Positions 9,280 through 18,095 of a stretch of DNA of 64,000 bases are shown here, one piece after another. A program made the translations under genes and the position numbers. The notes under the pieces are model-generated. The model did no database searches, had not been told where the DNA came from, and was given only the letters and a program-made list of their open reading frames with translations. Source of the DNA: Acidobacteria bacterium UBA7540 (lineage in GTDB: Bacteria > Acidobacteriota > Terriglobia > UBA7540); NCBI GenBank assembly GCA_002478145.1, contig DLMI01000239.1, forward strand, positions 11,772 through 75,771. Reading direction: 5' to 3'. Within the stretch, counting starts at the first letter, position 1. Each line of letters starts with the position of its first letter.

Positions 9280-10200
9280 TCAGGCCCCTGCGCCGGCCGC
9301 TAACGAGACTCCGCCGGCTTCTGAGGTTTCGGCCCGGTCTGGGTGAAGCAGGGAATCCACATTCGCCTTTAATCGGACCAAGGCCACCGAATGGAGTTGC
9401 GAAATGCGCGATTCATCCACGTTCATATGCTCGGCAATCTGTTTCATCGCCAGCTCGCGCCCATAGTAGAGGGTGACGATTTGCCGCTCACGCTCCCGCA
9501 GGATGGAAAGCGCGCGACCCAGAATCTCACGCTGCTCGCGACGGTAGCAGAGATCAAAGGGATCGGGATCGTCACCCGCCAGAAACGCTGGCTCAATCCG
9601 TCGGCTGACGGACCTGGAGGTCGGCCCCGCCGAAAGAGTTCGCGTACTGACGTCGAATCCTGCACTCTGTACCTCATTCAGCGCCCTGTGCCACTGTGCC
9701 AGATTCATTCCCTGCACCGCGGCCATCTCGTCGTCCATGACGGAGCGACCGAACTTGACCTCGAGTTCGTTATAGAGCTTTCGGATCCTTTGGTTCTTGC
9801 GCCGTAAATCGCGGGAGGCCGGATCGGCACCACGGAGGCCGTCCAAAATACTTCCGCGAATCCGGTGCTGCGCGTAGGTCTCCAACCTCACCCGCTTGCT
9901 CGCGTCAAACTTGGTGACGCCATCGACCAGTCCCAGCACGCCGTCTGAGAACAGGTCATCCAGCTCCACATGGGCAGGCAGGCGTTTGCGAATCTTCAGA
10001 GCCACGCGCTTTACCAAGGGAAGCATATCAACCAACAGCGTCTCCCTGTCCTGGAGAACCTTTCCCTCGTGCCTTCTCCTGGGACGCGAAATCGGAGGAG
10101 TCAGGGGCTGACGCGATCCCACAGGTGGGGGACAGCGAAGCGCAGGAACGGCCGCCAAGCGGCCTGGTTGGTGGAAAATGTGAACTGATTGAGTTGCCAT
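9280..10200 (-). CDS. Sigma-28/FliA-type RNA polymerase sigma factor (orphan)
   Basis: From the Met at 10200 the product is 306 aa; the frame is open to 10365, but that extension is low-complexity. Region 2 reads LVKRVALKIRKRLPAHVELD, then LFSDGVLGLVDGVTKFDASK. RRKNQRIRKLYNELEVKFGR belongs to region 3. Region 4 is ILRERERQIVTLYYGRELAM plus QIAEHMNVDESRISQLHS. These match the FliA/WhiG group. No flagellar genes are nearby. It stands alone in the integrated island, divergent from a toxin-antitoxin pair, with about 45 extra residues at the N-terminus. What promoters it serves is unknown. Confidence 0.85.
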   Translation of the reverse strand: MATQSVHIFHQPGRLAAVPALRCPPPVGSRQPLTPPISRPRRRHEGKVLQDRETLLVDMLPLVKRVALKIRKRLPAHVELDDLFSDGVLGLVDGVTKFDASKRVRLETYAQHRIRGSILDGLRGADPASRDLRRKNQRIRKLYNELEVKFGRSVMDDEMAAVQGMNLAQWHRALNEVQSAGFDVSTRTLSAGPTSRSVSRRIEPAFLAGDDPDPFDLCYRREQREILGRALSILRERERQIVTLYYGRELAMKQIAEHMNVDESRISQLHSVALVRLKANVDSLLHPDRAETSEAGGVSLAAGAGA

Positions 10201-10364
10201 AGGAACCTCGATCAATTTCGAATGCCCCGATCGGGGACACCGCCTTCCGAGATTCGGCTTCGTTGCTGGTATCCAGAGGCAACACTTCATCGGCACCGTG
10301 GAGCCTGCCGCTCCGAGCTTCGTCCGCTGCCCTGGCCTCTGGGGCGCTTTTCTTAGGGGGAGCA

Positions 10365-10383
10365 ATTATGACCATGGTATAAT
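10365..10383 (+). promoter_or_regulatory. Toxin-antitoxin promoter with overlapping near-palindrome
   Basis: The 19-mer ATTATGACCATGGTATAAT is an imperfect palindrome centred on ACCATGGT. It contains a perfect TATAAT -10 at 10378-10383, 22 bp ahead of the antitoxin ATG. No good -35 is visible. An operator that covers the -10 is what an autorepressing Phd/YefM antitoxin would need. An AAGGAG ribosome site follows at about 10391-10396. Confidence 0.55.
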
Positions 10384-10404
10384 GACTATGATAAGGAGTC
10401 GGGA

Positions 10405-10632
10405 ATGAAGACAATGGCAGCAGGTTCGTTCAAGGCACAATGCCTTGCGGTCATGGACGAGGTTCAAGCCAAGAGAGAAACCGTTGTGATCACTAAACAC
10501 GGCAAGCCGGTGGTGAAGCTCGTCCCCGCCGACAAAGCTACGGACGAGATTTACAATTTCCTCCGTGGCAAGGGTGCGGTTACAGGCAACGTCATTTCAC
10601 CCGCGATCGAAAACTGGGGCGACCTCAAGTGA
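10405..10632 (+). CDS. Phd/YefM-family antitoxin
   Basis: The product is 75 aa. The N-terminal DNA-binding half is typical (MAAGSFKAQCLAVMDEVQAK, VVITKHGKPVVKLVPADK). The C-terminal tail (DEIYNFLRGKGAVTGNVISP) would wrap the toxin. An AAGGAG site precedes the ATG. The stop overlaps the toxin start as GTGA. In this family the antitoxin neutralises the partner and, with it, represses the operon; the near-palindrome over the -10 fits that. Confidence 0.9.
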   Translation: MKTMAAGSFKAQCLAVMDEVQAKRETVVITKHGKPVVKLVPADKATDEIYNFLRGKGAVTGNVISPAIENWGDLK

Positions 10633-11021
10633 TTCTCCTCGACACGCACGTGGTCGTCTGGCTGGCGTTCGACCCAAGCCGGCTTTCCTGCAAGGCAACC
10701 TCCGCCATCGACAATGCGCGTAAGAACGGAGACGGCCTAGCAATCTGCGATATCACTCTCCTGGAGTTGACAGCTCTTGTGAGCAAGGGACGTATCCATC
10801 TCGACATCAGCCTGGAATCTTTCCTGCGGGAAGTCGAAGCCCGATTCGTCGTCCTACCGATCACTGGCCGCGCCTGCGTGCTCGCCCTTGGCCTTCCAGC
10901 AGCTTATCCCAAGGATCCAGCGGACCGTATTATCGGAGCTACTGCGCTGGCCGAAGGGTTACCTCTACTTACGGCTGATCGCGAGATCCATCGGTCAAAA
11001 GCGCTTCCCACGATCTGGTGA
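10629..11021 (+). CDS. PIN-domain ribonuclease toxin (VapC type)
   Basis: The product is 130 aa from a GTG start that overlaps the antitoxin stop by 4 bp. PIN acidic residues are present: Asp5 (LLDTH), Glu46 (TLLELTAL), Asp99 (DPADRIIGATAL) and Asp117 (LLTADREI). VapC toxins cleave tRNA or rRNA in a metal-dependent way. The gene looks intact, so the pair may be active and could stabilise the island. Confidence 0.93.
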   Translation: MILLDTHVVVWLAFDPSRLSCKATSAIDNARKNGDGLAICDITLLELTALVSKGRIHLDISLESFLREVEARFVVLPITGRACVLALGLPAAYPKDPADRIIGATALAEGLPLLTADREIHRSKALPTIW

Positions 11022-11071
11022 GAGAAGCGAGTTCTGGCGACTTCTCTTGTCGAAGGGCGCGGGTAACCCCT

Positions 11072-11588
11072 TCATTCAAGGCTGATCCGAATTGTTTCGC
11101 CGAAAGGTGCCTTCCTGCGCGAATCGGTTACCCAAAGCACCGGATATTCCGGGGCCTCCGGATACAAATCACAGCATAAATCGGTGAGATAGATAAAGCA
11201 GACCGGCGCGATATCATTTTTGCCCACCCACTCGAAAACGGGGCGGAAATCTGTGCCGCCACCACCTTTGGGTTCGAGTTGCACCGGTTCTGAAGGTCTG
11301 AACTCTTGAGCGGACTGAACTGCTGCATCGCAATACACCACGTGTATGGCTTCTGGCTGCGCCTCCTCGGAAATCGCCGAGATCTCACCTGCAAACTGTT
11401 CCAGCTCACGCTTTCCGATCGAGCCTGAGGTATCAACGGCAATCACGATCTCGCCCATTCCTCGGCGCTCGACCGAGGGCAGGTACAGGCCCGAAGCGAT
11501 GTGACGGCGGTTGGGTGGGGTCCAGCGATAATCAGAGGGCGTAGTAGAGGCCACAAAATCACGCAGGATCGCGCGCCAATCCTGCTGG
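11072..11588 (-). pseudogene. VWA-like (DUF2201-type) protein, C-terminal fragment
   Basis: The readable part is the VWA-like half: GEIVIAVDTSGSIGKRELEQ with the DxSxS metal site, then GGGGTDFRPVFEWV and FIYLTDLCCDLYP. Upstream, still in frame, comes QQDWRAILRDFVASTTPSDY, and then homology stops at about 11588 where a transposase fragment begins on the other strand. Family members are about 400 aa with an N-terminal metallopeptidase-like part, so more than half is missing. No MoxR-type ATPase partner is near. Confidence 0.75.
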
Positions 11589-11589
11589 G

Positions 11590-12165
11590 AACGGACTTCT
11601 TCACCATCGAGGCTTGGACTCGGAGGGGCTTGACGAGGTTCCTGGTGCTCTTCCTGATCGACTTGTCGAGCCGACGGGTGGAGATCGCCGGACTGGCGCG
11701 GCAGGTGAATGGGCTCTGGATGAGCCGGGTGTCACGCAACCTCAGTGATGCTGGGGAAGGCTTCCTGGTTGGCAAACGATACTTGATCCACGACCGGGAT
11801 CCGTTGTTCACCCCAGAGTTTTTGGAAACTCTCGGAACCAGTGGGGGCAGTCGGTGAACCTGCCGCCGCGCTCGCCGAATCTGAATGCGCACGCGGAGCG
11901 CTTTGTCAGAACCATCAAGGAATCGTGCATGGAGCGCAGGATTCTGTTCGGAGAAGGCTCTTTGCGGAAGGCCCTTCACGAATTTGTTGAAGACTACCAT
12001 CGCGAGCGCAACCAGCAGGGGCTGGGCAACTGGCTGATCATAGAGGATGAGTCAGGCGTCGGTAGCACTGGACCGATCCAGTGCCGCCAGCGGCTGGGCG
12101 GAATGCTGAACTACTATTATCGCGAGGCAGCCTGTGGGAGGACCAAGCAAGCTCCGATGGAGTGA
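11590..12165 (+). pseudogene. Integrase-core (IS481/IS3-like) transposase, truncated and frameshifted
   Basis: The first frame reads GTDFFTIEAWTRRGLTRFLV, then DLSSRRVEIAG and YLIHDRDPLFTPEFLETLG, an rve catalytic core with its D-x-D residues. It stops at about 11857. A shifted frame continues with NLPPRSPNLNAHAERFVRTI and EDYHRERNQQGLGN, including the last catalytic Glu region. The N-terminal third is absent because the sequence changes at about 11588 into the VWA remnant. No terminal repeats were found, so this is debris rather than a mobile unit. Confidence 0.8.
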
Positions 12166-12392
12166 TCATCATCAGGTGCGTCGGCCCTCTTTCCAGTGCC
12201 GTGCGTGGACCGTTCCTGGGCTGGTTGCAGCCGCTCGTACCGAGCCGTGAGGCGTGTGGACCCGGGAGGCCCTACCGAGAAGCGATCCTTGATCCAACCG
12301 AAACTTGCGCCACGCGGACATCGTTGGGCCAAGGGAACTGCCTTTCATTTGAGTTTTTGGACGCTACGGCGTTGGAGGCCATTTTCCAGAAC

Positions 12393-13241
12393 TTAACCCC
12401 GCACGAGAGGTAGGCGCGCATCCGGTTGCTTCCAGGTTGAGCGTACCCAGACACGTTCCGGGTCTTCAACCACCGCCATGGTTCGGGAGGTCCCGGCTAG
12501 GAAGTTCAAATAATAGACGTCGTATCCGGGGCCGGCCACAACGGGATGATACCCGTCTCGGACGAGGACAGCATCTCCGTCCCGAACCTTCAGAGTCAGA
12601 TCTCGAGCGGTGCGAGGATTATAAAGGTTTTGAAAGGCGAAGCCTTCAGGATGGTCAATTTTGTAGTAGTAAATCTCGTCGAGGTCAACTTCCTGTGGGG
12701 GATTGTGGACATCGTGCTTGTGGGGAGGGTAGCTCGACCAGTTTCCACCCGGAGTGTAAACCTCCACAGCGATCAAGCGGTCGGCCGGAAACTCTGGCCG
12801 GATGATTTCAACGATTTGGCGTGAAGTGTTCTCGCCTCCCCGCAGACTGCTGACGACATCCCGCGGAGTGATGAGCTTGGGCTCGAGACGGGCGTCGGAG
12901 GGAACCCTACACTCGGCCAGCTCGCAAATGGTTTGGGCTTTGAGAATGACTTGAGTGCTTGAAGGGAGATAAAGCGCATAGGGAAAGCCATCAAAGACGT
13001 TCTTTCGCTGTCCAATGCTTACTTCACCTTTACCCCAGTTTGCCAGGCATTGCCCCCCCAGAAGGACGAGAATTACTTCTTCGTTCTTGGTTTCAAACTC
13101 CCAGACCATCCCGGGCGTCAACCGCCTCACAAAGAAGCTCATCCACTGCCAACCCGCTTCCTCTCGCGGGAGCCTGAGCAGTTCACCAGGCTGATCTGAA
13201 GTAAGATTTCGTGAGTGGACAAGGCTGTCATTTTGGTTCAT
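12393..13241 (-). CDS. iolB: 5-deoxy-glucuronate isomerase
   Basis: The product is 282 aa from the Met at 13241, with GGAG about 11 bp upstream; the open frame reaches 13424 but the extra part shows no homology. IolB converts 5-deoxy-D-glucuronate to 5-dehydro-2-deoxy-D-gluconate in myo-inositol breakdown. The double-cupin signature is visible: YPPHKHDVHNPPQEVDLDEI (metal-binding His and Glu residues), then FQNLYNPRT and VRDGYHPVVAGPGYDVYYLN. It stands apart from the other iol genes and has its own promoter with a LacI-type operator. Confidence 0.95.
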   Translation of the reverse strand: MNQNDSLVHSRNLTSDQPGELLRLPREEAGWQWMSFFVRRLTPGMVWEFETKNEEVILVLLGGQCLANWGKGEVSIGQRKNVFDGFPYALYLPSSTQVILKAQTICELAECRVPSDARLEPKLITPRDVVSSLRGGENTSRQIVEIIRPEFPADRLIAVEVYTPGGNWSSYPPHKHDVHNPPQEVDLDEIYYYKIDHPEGFAFQNLYNPRTARDLTLKVRDGDAVLVRDGYHPVVAGPGYDVYYLNFLAGTSRTMAVVEDPERVWVRSTWKQPDARLPLVRG

Positions 13242-13441
13242 ACAAGCTCCGCGTCGGAAGGTGACTGCCGAAATCCTGGGATTGCGTTGTTGTCTGTCGC
13301 TGACGTCGCACAAGCTGTTTCTTCTGGTGCGAACTGCGATCTCGATGAGGCCTGCGTAGCGCGACCTCAAGCTCGGCAGCCTGTGCGACCAATGGCTCCT
13401 GATTCTAACCCGGGCAGCGCCCAAGCTCGCGCCACGAGTCG

Positions 13442-13486
13442 TCTAACCGATTAGAATTGAATACAGGAAACCTTTTCGCCTGTCAA
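13442..13486 (-). promoter_or_regulatory. iolB promoter with LacI-type operator
   Basis: On the minus strand TTGACA (13486-13481) and TATTCA (13463-13458) are separated by exactly 17 bp. Immediately downstream lies TCTAATCGGTTAGA (13455-13442), a 14-bp palindrome with one mismatched pair and the central CG typical of LacI-family sites. Its position over the start point would block initiation. It matches the operator before the transaldolase-like gene (15314-15327). The leader to the iolB ATG is about 200 nt. The 13487-13732 stretch shows nothing else. Confidence 0.72.
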
Positions 13487-13732
13487 CAACTTATCTTTGC
13501 TCGCCCAGACATCCGCAGATGCGAACCGCCTTTAGCCAACGGTGCGGCGTGTTCAAATGAAGGTATTGGAGTCTCAGGTGCGGAATTGCCTGGGGAAATG
13601 TTGCGCGCTTTCGGCTCCAACCACCGAACGGTCCTTGGCCGTCAAGGCCTGGAAAGACGTCAGGAGGTCCACGGAGGCCCGAGCGTGGGGAATCGCTCAT
13701 GGGGTGGAAGGCTCGAACAAGGTTCGAAATCA

Positions 13733-14818
13733 TTACCCAGGATTCACGGGGGAAACAGAGTCATCGGAGCGCATTTTCGCCATGTGGAGCCGGAAGCCAC
13801 AGGAGTCGCGAACCCGCAGCTCGGGCATCAACTTTCTCACCACGCCCTGGCTGCGCTGGGTCGCGATCTTTTCCAGCAGCAATTTCGCCGCTTCGAAGCC
13901 TACCTGGTATTTGGGAAGTTCCACGGTGGTTAGGCGGGGGCGAAACAAGGCAAGCCAGGGGTAATCATCGAAGCTCACGAGTCCAAAATCCTCCGGGCAC
14001 TGCAATCCCATTTCATCAGCGGCCTTCAGGAACCCCACCGTCATAAGATAGTTGGCAACGTAAACCCCATCCGGCCGCCGCGAAAGCAACGCATGCCCGC
14101 CCCGGTAGCCTGACTCGATACGGTAGTCTCCTTCCATCACCAGTTCCGGTTCGTACGGGAGCCCCTTCGCCTCCAGTGCATCTCGAAACCCCTGCCAGCG
14201 GGCTTTCCCATTGCTCACCTTGAGGGGCCCCCCCACCAGTCCGATCCGGCGATGACCGGCTCGCGCCAATTGGCAGACCGCCTCATAAGCGCCCCGATAG
14301 TCGTCAGTGATCACCGCGTCTTTGGTCAACTTGGGGTAGGTGCGCATGAGAAGCACAAACGGCGTGTTCACCTCGGCGATCATTCGGCGCATAGACAGAG
14401 TAAAGTCCTGGGCCGTCTTGGTGAGCAATATCCCATCGACTCGCTTCGAAAGCAGCAATTCCAGCGCGCTTTCCTCTTTTTCCAGGGTGTCGTCGCTATT
14501 ACAAAGCAACAGGTTGTAACCGTGCTTTTGTGCAGCATCCTCCGCGCCCCGGACGACCGAGGGGAAAAAGGGGTTGGCAATATCGGGGACGACCATGCCG
14601 ATCGTGTACGTTCGTTGCTTGGCCAAGCTTCGGGCCAGCAGATTGGGTCGGTAGTGAAGCTCTTGAATGGCCGCTTCGACACGTTCGCGAAGTTTCTTGC
14701 CAACATGACTCTTCTTGTTGACGACCGCGGAAACGGTAAAGACCGAAACCCGAGCCGCTTGGGCTACATCATAAATACTAGCGGCTTTGTTGGGTTTCGG
14801 CCTCCTCGAATGTGTCAT
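13733..14818 (-). CDS. LacI-family transcriptional regulator (A)
   Basis: About 361 aa from the Met at 14818 (the frame is open to 14842). The N-terminal helix-turn-helix reads SIYDVAQAARVSVFTVSAVV, with hinge region YRPNLLARSLAKQRTYTIGM. The sugar-binding core follows (VVPDIANPFFPSVVRGAEDA, RVDGILLTKT, FGLVSFDDYPWLALFRPRLT). It lies between iolB and the divergent transaldolase-like gene. The two near-identical operators flanking it on either side suggest it controls both. The ligand is unknown; an inositol or deoxy-sugar intermediate is my guess. Confidence 0.93.
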   Translation of the reverse strand: MTHSRRPKPNKAASIYDVAQAARVSVFTVSAVVNKKSHVGKKLRERVEAAIQELHYRPNLLARSLAKQRTYTIGMVVPDIANPFFPSVVRGAEDAAQKHGYNLLLCNSDDTLEKEESALELLLSKRVDGILLTKTAQDFTLSMRRMIAEVNTPFVLLMRTYPKLTKDAVITDDYRGAYEAVCQLARAGHRRIGLVGGPLKVSNGKARWQGFRDALEAKGLPYEPELVMEGDYRIESGYRGGHALLSRRPDGVYVANYLMTVGFLKAADEMGLQCPEDFGLVSFDDYPWLALFRPRLTTVELPKYQVGFEAAKLLLEKIATQRSQGVVRKLMPELRVRDSCGFRLHMAKMRSDDSVSPVNPG

Positions 14819-14842
14819 TCTTCCTCTACTCGACCGAGCCAT

Positions 14843-15283
14843 CAGGTTTCACGGAGCTTCGACTGCTTCCACACAGGAACGAATCCTCTTTGAGGAGAGG
14901 TAGTATAGCATCCGGGCAGCGCGGGAGACCATCCGTGACCACCGCAGAGGTGTTACTGCCCCCGCGGTTTGTGGGTTTGGACGATTCATCCAGCGCAGAG
15001 CCGGCGGGGGATTCCAGGAGCATCGAAAGTTCCCCCGAGCGCTTGGCGGCGGGAAGCAGCGTCCCCAGGCGCCGCCCTTCGCGAGCGCGGTTGCTCCCAC
15101 TGCCCCCACAGTCTCCCCATCGTACTAATCAAGTCCGGGAAGAACTCGTCCTGCGGGCCGCGATTTCTTTGGCGAAACGTGCGAGGGGGGCCTTACGAAG
15201 GTTTCCGGGACTGTCGGAGGTGCCCTCTGGGGGTGCTAACCCCCGGCACAAAATTGCTGATCCTCCCTCACCCTGCGAATCCC
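14843..15283. other. Non-coding stretch upstream of the transaldolase-like promoter
   Basis: No frame here shows homology. A TATACT-like -10 for regulator A may lie near 14905 on the minus strand. Nothing else is supported. Confidence 0.35.
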
Positions 15284-15326
15284 TTGACACGATGCAGGAA
15301 TTGATCATAATGCTCTAAGCGCTTAG
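15284..15326 (+). promoter_or_regulatory. Promoter and LacI operator of the transaldolase-like gene
   Basis: TTGACA at 15284-15289 and CATAAT at 15306-15311 are 16 bp apart. CTAAGCGCTTAG at 15315-15326 is a perfect 12-bp palindrome at the expected start point. With its flanks it reads TCTAAGCGCTTAGC, matching the iolB operator at 11 of 14 positions (shared form TCTAA-N-CG-N-TTAG). The leader to the ATG at 15594 is about 270 nt and shows no gene. Confidence 0.75.
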
Positions 15327-15593
15327 CAGCCCCCAATGAGTGCACCATTGAGGATGGGACCAGACGAGCGGGAGGCTGACGGGCGGGGTGGTTCGGTCCG
15401 GCGAAGGACAGGGATGCGTGTTACGACTATGCTCTGGAGAATTAATCTGGTTTTGTCGGATCGACAACTATGCTCGATGTATTCATCAGCGCTGTGGTAA
15501 CTGGAGTGAACGCGCCCCGTTGCCAGACCACGAATCAATGAATCCCGCCGCTGCTCCAGACGCTAGAAAGGAAATCACCATTGGAAGAAAGCC

Positions 15594-16685
15594 ATGAGTG
15601 ACCGAACAGCCTACAAGAGCCCTTTGCACGAGATGACCCAGACCACCCCCACCTGCCTATGGAACGACTCGGCATCGGTTCAGGAGTTGACCTACTCCCT
15701 CGAACACGGGGCGGTGGGAGCCACCTGCAACCCGGTCATTGTGACGGAGGTGCTGAAGAAGGAAATGCACCTCTGGGAGAATCGCATTCGGCAATTGATC
15801 CGGCAAATGGCTACGGCTACGGAGGAAGAGATCGGTTGGAGGGTGGTAGAGGAGATGTCGGCCAGGGGGGCCGCACTTCTGAAGCCGATCTTCGATCAGA
15901 GCGGGGGGAAAAACGGCAGGCTTTCAATCCAAACTGACCCGCACTTCTACCGGAACTCGGAGGCCATCGTTGAGCAGGCAGTTCGCTTCAGCCAGCTCGC
16001 GCCGAACATGATTGTGAAAATCCCTGTGACCCGGGCGGGCATTCCCGCCATCGAGGAAGCTACCTACAGGGGAGTGAGCATCAATGCCACGGTTTGCTTC
16101 AGCCTGCCGCAGTGCATTGCCGTGGCCGAAGCGCTGGAACGAGGCTTGCGGCGGCGAGAGAGCGAGGGTCTGGACATCGCCAGCATGGGGCCGGTGTGCA
16201 CGATCATGGTGGGCAGGCTGGATGACTGGCTTAAGGTGGTAATGGAAAAGGAAAACATCACCACTGATCCCGGGTATCTGGAGTGGGCCGGCGTGGCCGT
16301 ATTCAAGAAGACCTATCGCCTCTTCCGGGAGCGCGGCTACCGGGTCCGGCTCCTGTCGGCGGCCTTCCGCAATCACATGCATTGGAGCGAATTCATCGGA
16401 GGGGATGTGGTGATCTCCCCACCCTACAAATGGCAGCTCCGGTATAACGCCAGCGACGTCGAGGTCGTGCCGCGCATCGACAAGCCGGTCGATCCAAAAA
16501 TTGTGGAGGAATTGCTGCGGAAGTTTGATGACTTCCGGCGGGCCTACGAAGAGGACGGGTTATCGCTCGACGACTTCGACGACTTTCCGCCCACCCGGCG
16601 CACCTTGCGCCAGTTCATCGGGGCTTGTCACGAGCTGGCTGCCCAGATCCGGGAGTTCATGCTACCCAACCCTGACCAGAAGTAA
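15594..16685 (+). CDS. Transaldolase-family protein
   Basis: The product is 363 aa and keeps the transaldolase barrel pattern: CLWNDSASVQELTYSLEHGA, then GATCNPVIV, and the Schiff-base lysine Lys142 in NMIVKIPVTRAGI. INATVCFSLPQCIAVAEALE and VGRLDDWLK are also family-like. Where E. coli TalB has its catalytic Glu (E96), this protein appears to have Gln113 (RLSIQTDP), so it may be an aldolase-like relative rather than a true transaldolase. No other pentose-phosphate gene is adjacent. Its operator matches that of iolB, hinting at a role in the same pathway; it could stand in for the missing IolJ aldolase, but this is speculation. Confidence 0.85.
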   Translation: MSDRTAYKSPLHEMTQTTPTCLWNDSASVQELTYSLEHGAVGATCNPVIVTEVLKKEMHLWENRIRQLIRQMATATEEEIGWRVVEEMSARGAALLKPIFDQSGGKNGRLSIQTDPHFYRNSEAIVEQAVRFSQLAPNMIVKIPVTRAGIPAIEEATYRGVSINATVCFSLPQCIAVAEALERGLRRRESEGLDIASMGPVCTIMVGRLDDWLKVVMEKENITTDPGYLEWAGVAVFKKTYRLFRERGYRVRLLSAAFRNHMHWSEFIGGDVVISPPYKWQLRYNASDVEVVPRIDKPVDPKIVEELLRKFDDFRRAYEEDGLSLDDFDDFPPTRRTLRQFIGACHELAAQIREFMLPNPDQK

Positions 16686-16795
16686 ATATCCCCCAGGCAA
16701 AGCCGGGGTATCTCCCCACGGAATAGAAGGGTCCTGGTAGCCACGTCGCGGTTGCCACTCCCTCCCGGAAATCATCGCCCTTCGTCATGCAACCT

Positions 16796-18082
16796 TCAAG
16801 AAAATCGAGTGTATTTCCAAAGGAGCCAGCCGCATCCGACCAGAAAAGCCAGCATGGCGAGCACGAGCGCCGCAATCCAGGTTGCGGCCATGGCGAGGGG
16901 GGGGTGGGTCGCGCAACGGGCCAGCCAAACAAAAGCATCAGTAGCCAGAGCAACGATCAAATAGTCCCACCACCGGCGACCGTGCGTAACCATCCCCAGC
17001 GGGTCCTTCCCCAACTGGGCTGAGGCCGTCACTTCCAGATCCAGCCCGTAGCGGTCGCACTCGCGTGCCATCACTTCACGAACTGCCGCCTGCTCGCTTT
17101 CCGGCGCCACGGCGCTGCTGATGGCGACAGCTCCCGCGATTATGATCAGGGAGCCCATGATGATCTGGGCCTGAGCGGGCTTTCCGAAGCTGGAAAGTTC
17201 ACCAAACACTAGTGCGGCCCACGCCAGGCCCCAAAGCTGGTTGGTGTTGGAAAGTGGGATGCCCCGGCCAATGCCAATATACTTGGCGGCATATTGTTGA
17301 AACAAATCACCCAAGACCCAGCAGAACCCGCCGAGAAACAGCCAGAAGAGGACGGGACGTGCTGCCGCCACAGTCCCCAAGACCGGCCTGATGCCGCCCA
17401 GAAACACCACGGCGAGAGCGCCGGTGGTCGCGAGTTCGCCCACCGTAAACACGGTGACAAAGGAGAGTGGATTCATTCCGCTCAGATAGGCCTTGCGGTA
17501 GGGAATGTACATCGTTCCCCACAGCAGACCGGCGCCGAGCGCGGCCAGGATGCCCGGGACCAGCCGGTGCGGCGCCCCGCCGGCTCGGTGCGCGGAAGCC
17601 AACCCCAGCAGCGTCGCGCCGAAAACCACGGCCCCGGCCCCGCCCAGCACTTTGGCTGTGGTTTTCCAGACGCGGCCACGCAGTTCCCGGAACAGGAACC
17701 AGCCCCAAAAAATACCGACCAACGAATTGGTGTTCCAAAGTGGAAAGGCGACGGACAAACCCACGTCGCGAATCGCAAAAACCGTCAGGGTATTGGCCAC
17801 GCCCCACAAGGCGCCGGCGAGGATGGCCCAAACCATCAGGTGCGCTCTCTCCCTGAGGTCGAGGAAGACATAACTAGTGCCTTTCAAGACTACCGGAAGG
17901 GTCCAGCGGGCCACGAACACGCCGCTCACCATACAAAGCGATATCAGGAACGGCGAGAGCCCCAAGGTCACCAGCTTGGTGGGCGCTTCCGCGCCACCCA
18001 GCCACGCGCCCGCCGCCAAGCCGCATACTACCCCCAGCATGTGAAGGGAACGCGCTGTGGGCATCGAACGTGTTGTTTCCAA
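16796..18082 (-). CDS. GRP/RhaT-like sugar transporter (copy 1)
   Basis: The product is 428 aa with about ten hydrophobic segments and the drug/metabolite-transporter GRP pattern: EAPTKLVTLGLSPFLISLCM, LWGVANTLTVFAIRDVGLSV, WNTNSLVGIFWGWFLFREL, GTMYIPYRKAYLSGMNPLSF, GRGIPLSNTNQLWGLAWAAL. Relatives are proton-linked uptake proteins for rhamnose or glucose. It is longer than E. coli RhaT, with a soluble insert before the last spans. It is a close paralogue of the gene at 18458-19750 and lies downstream of it in the same orientation, at the tail of the iol gene run. Substrate unknown; inositol or a related sugar is plausible from context. Confidence 0.88.
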   Translation of the reverse strand: METTRSMPTARSLHMLGVVCGLAAGAWLGGAEAPTKLVTLGLSPFLISLCMVSGVFVARWTLPVVLKGTSYVFLDLRERAHLMVWAILAGALWGVANTLTVFAIRDVGLSVAFPLWNTNSLVGIFWGWFLFRELRGRVWKTTAKVLGGAGAVVFGATLLGLASAHRAGGAPHRLVPGILAALGAGLLWGTMYIPYRKAYLSGMNPLSFVTVFTVGELATTGALAVVFLGGIRPVLGTVAAARPVLFWLFLGGFCWVLGDLFQQYAAKYIGIGRGIPLSNTNQLWGLAWAALVFGELSSFGKPAQAQIIMGSLIIIAGAVAISSAVAPESEQAAVREVMARECDRYGLDLEVTASAQLGKDPLGMVTHGRRWWDYLIVALATDAFVWLARCATHPPLAMAATWIAALVLAMLAFLVGCGWLLWKYTRFS

Positions 18083-18095
18083 AGAAGTTACCTCG

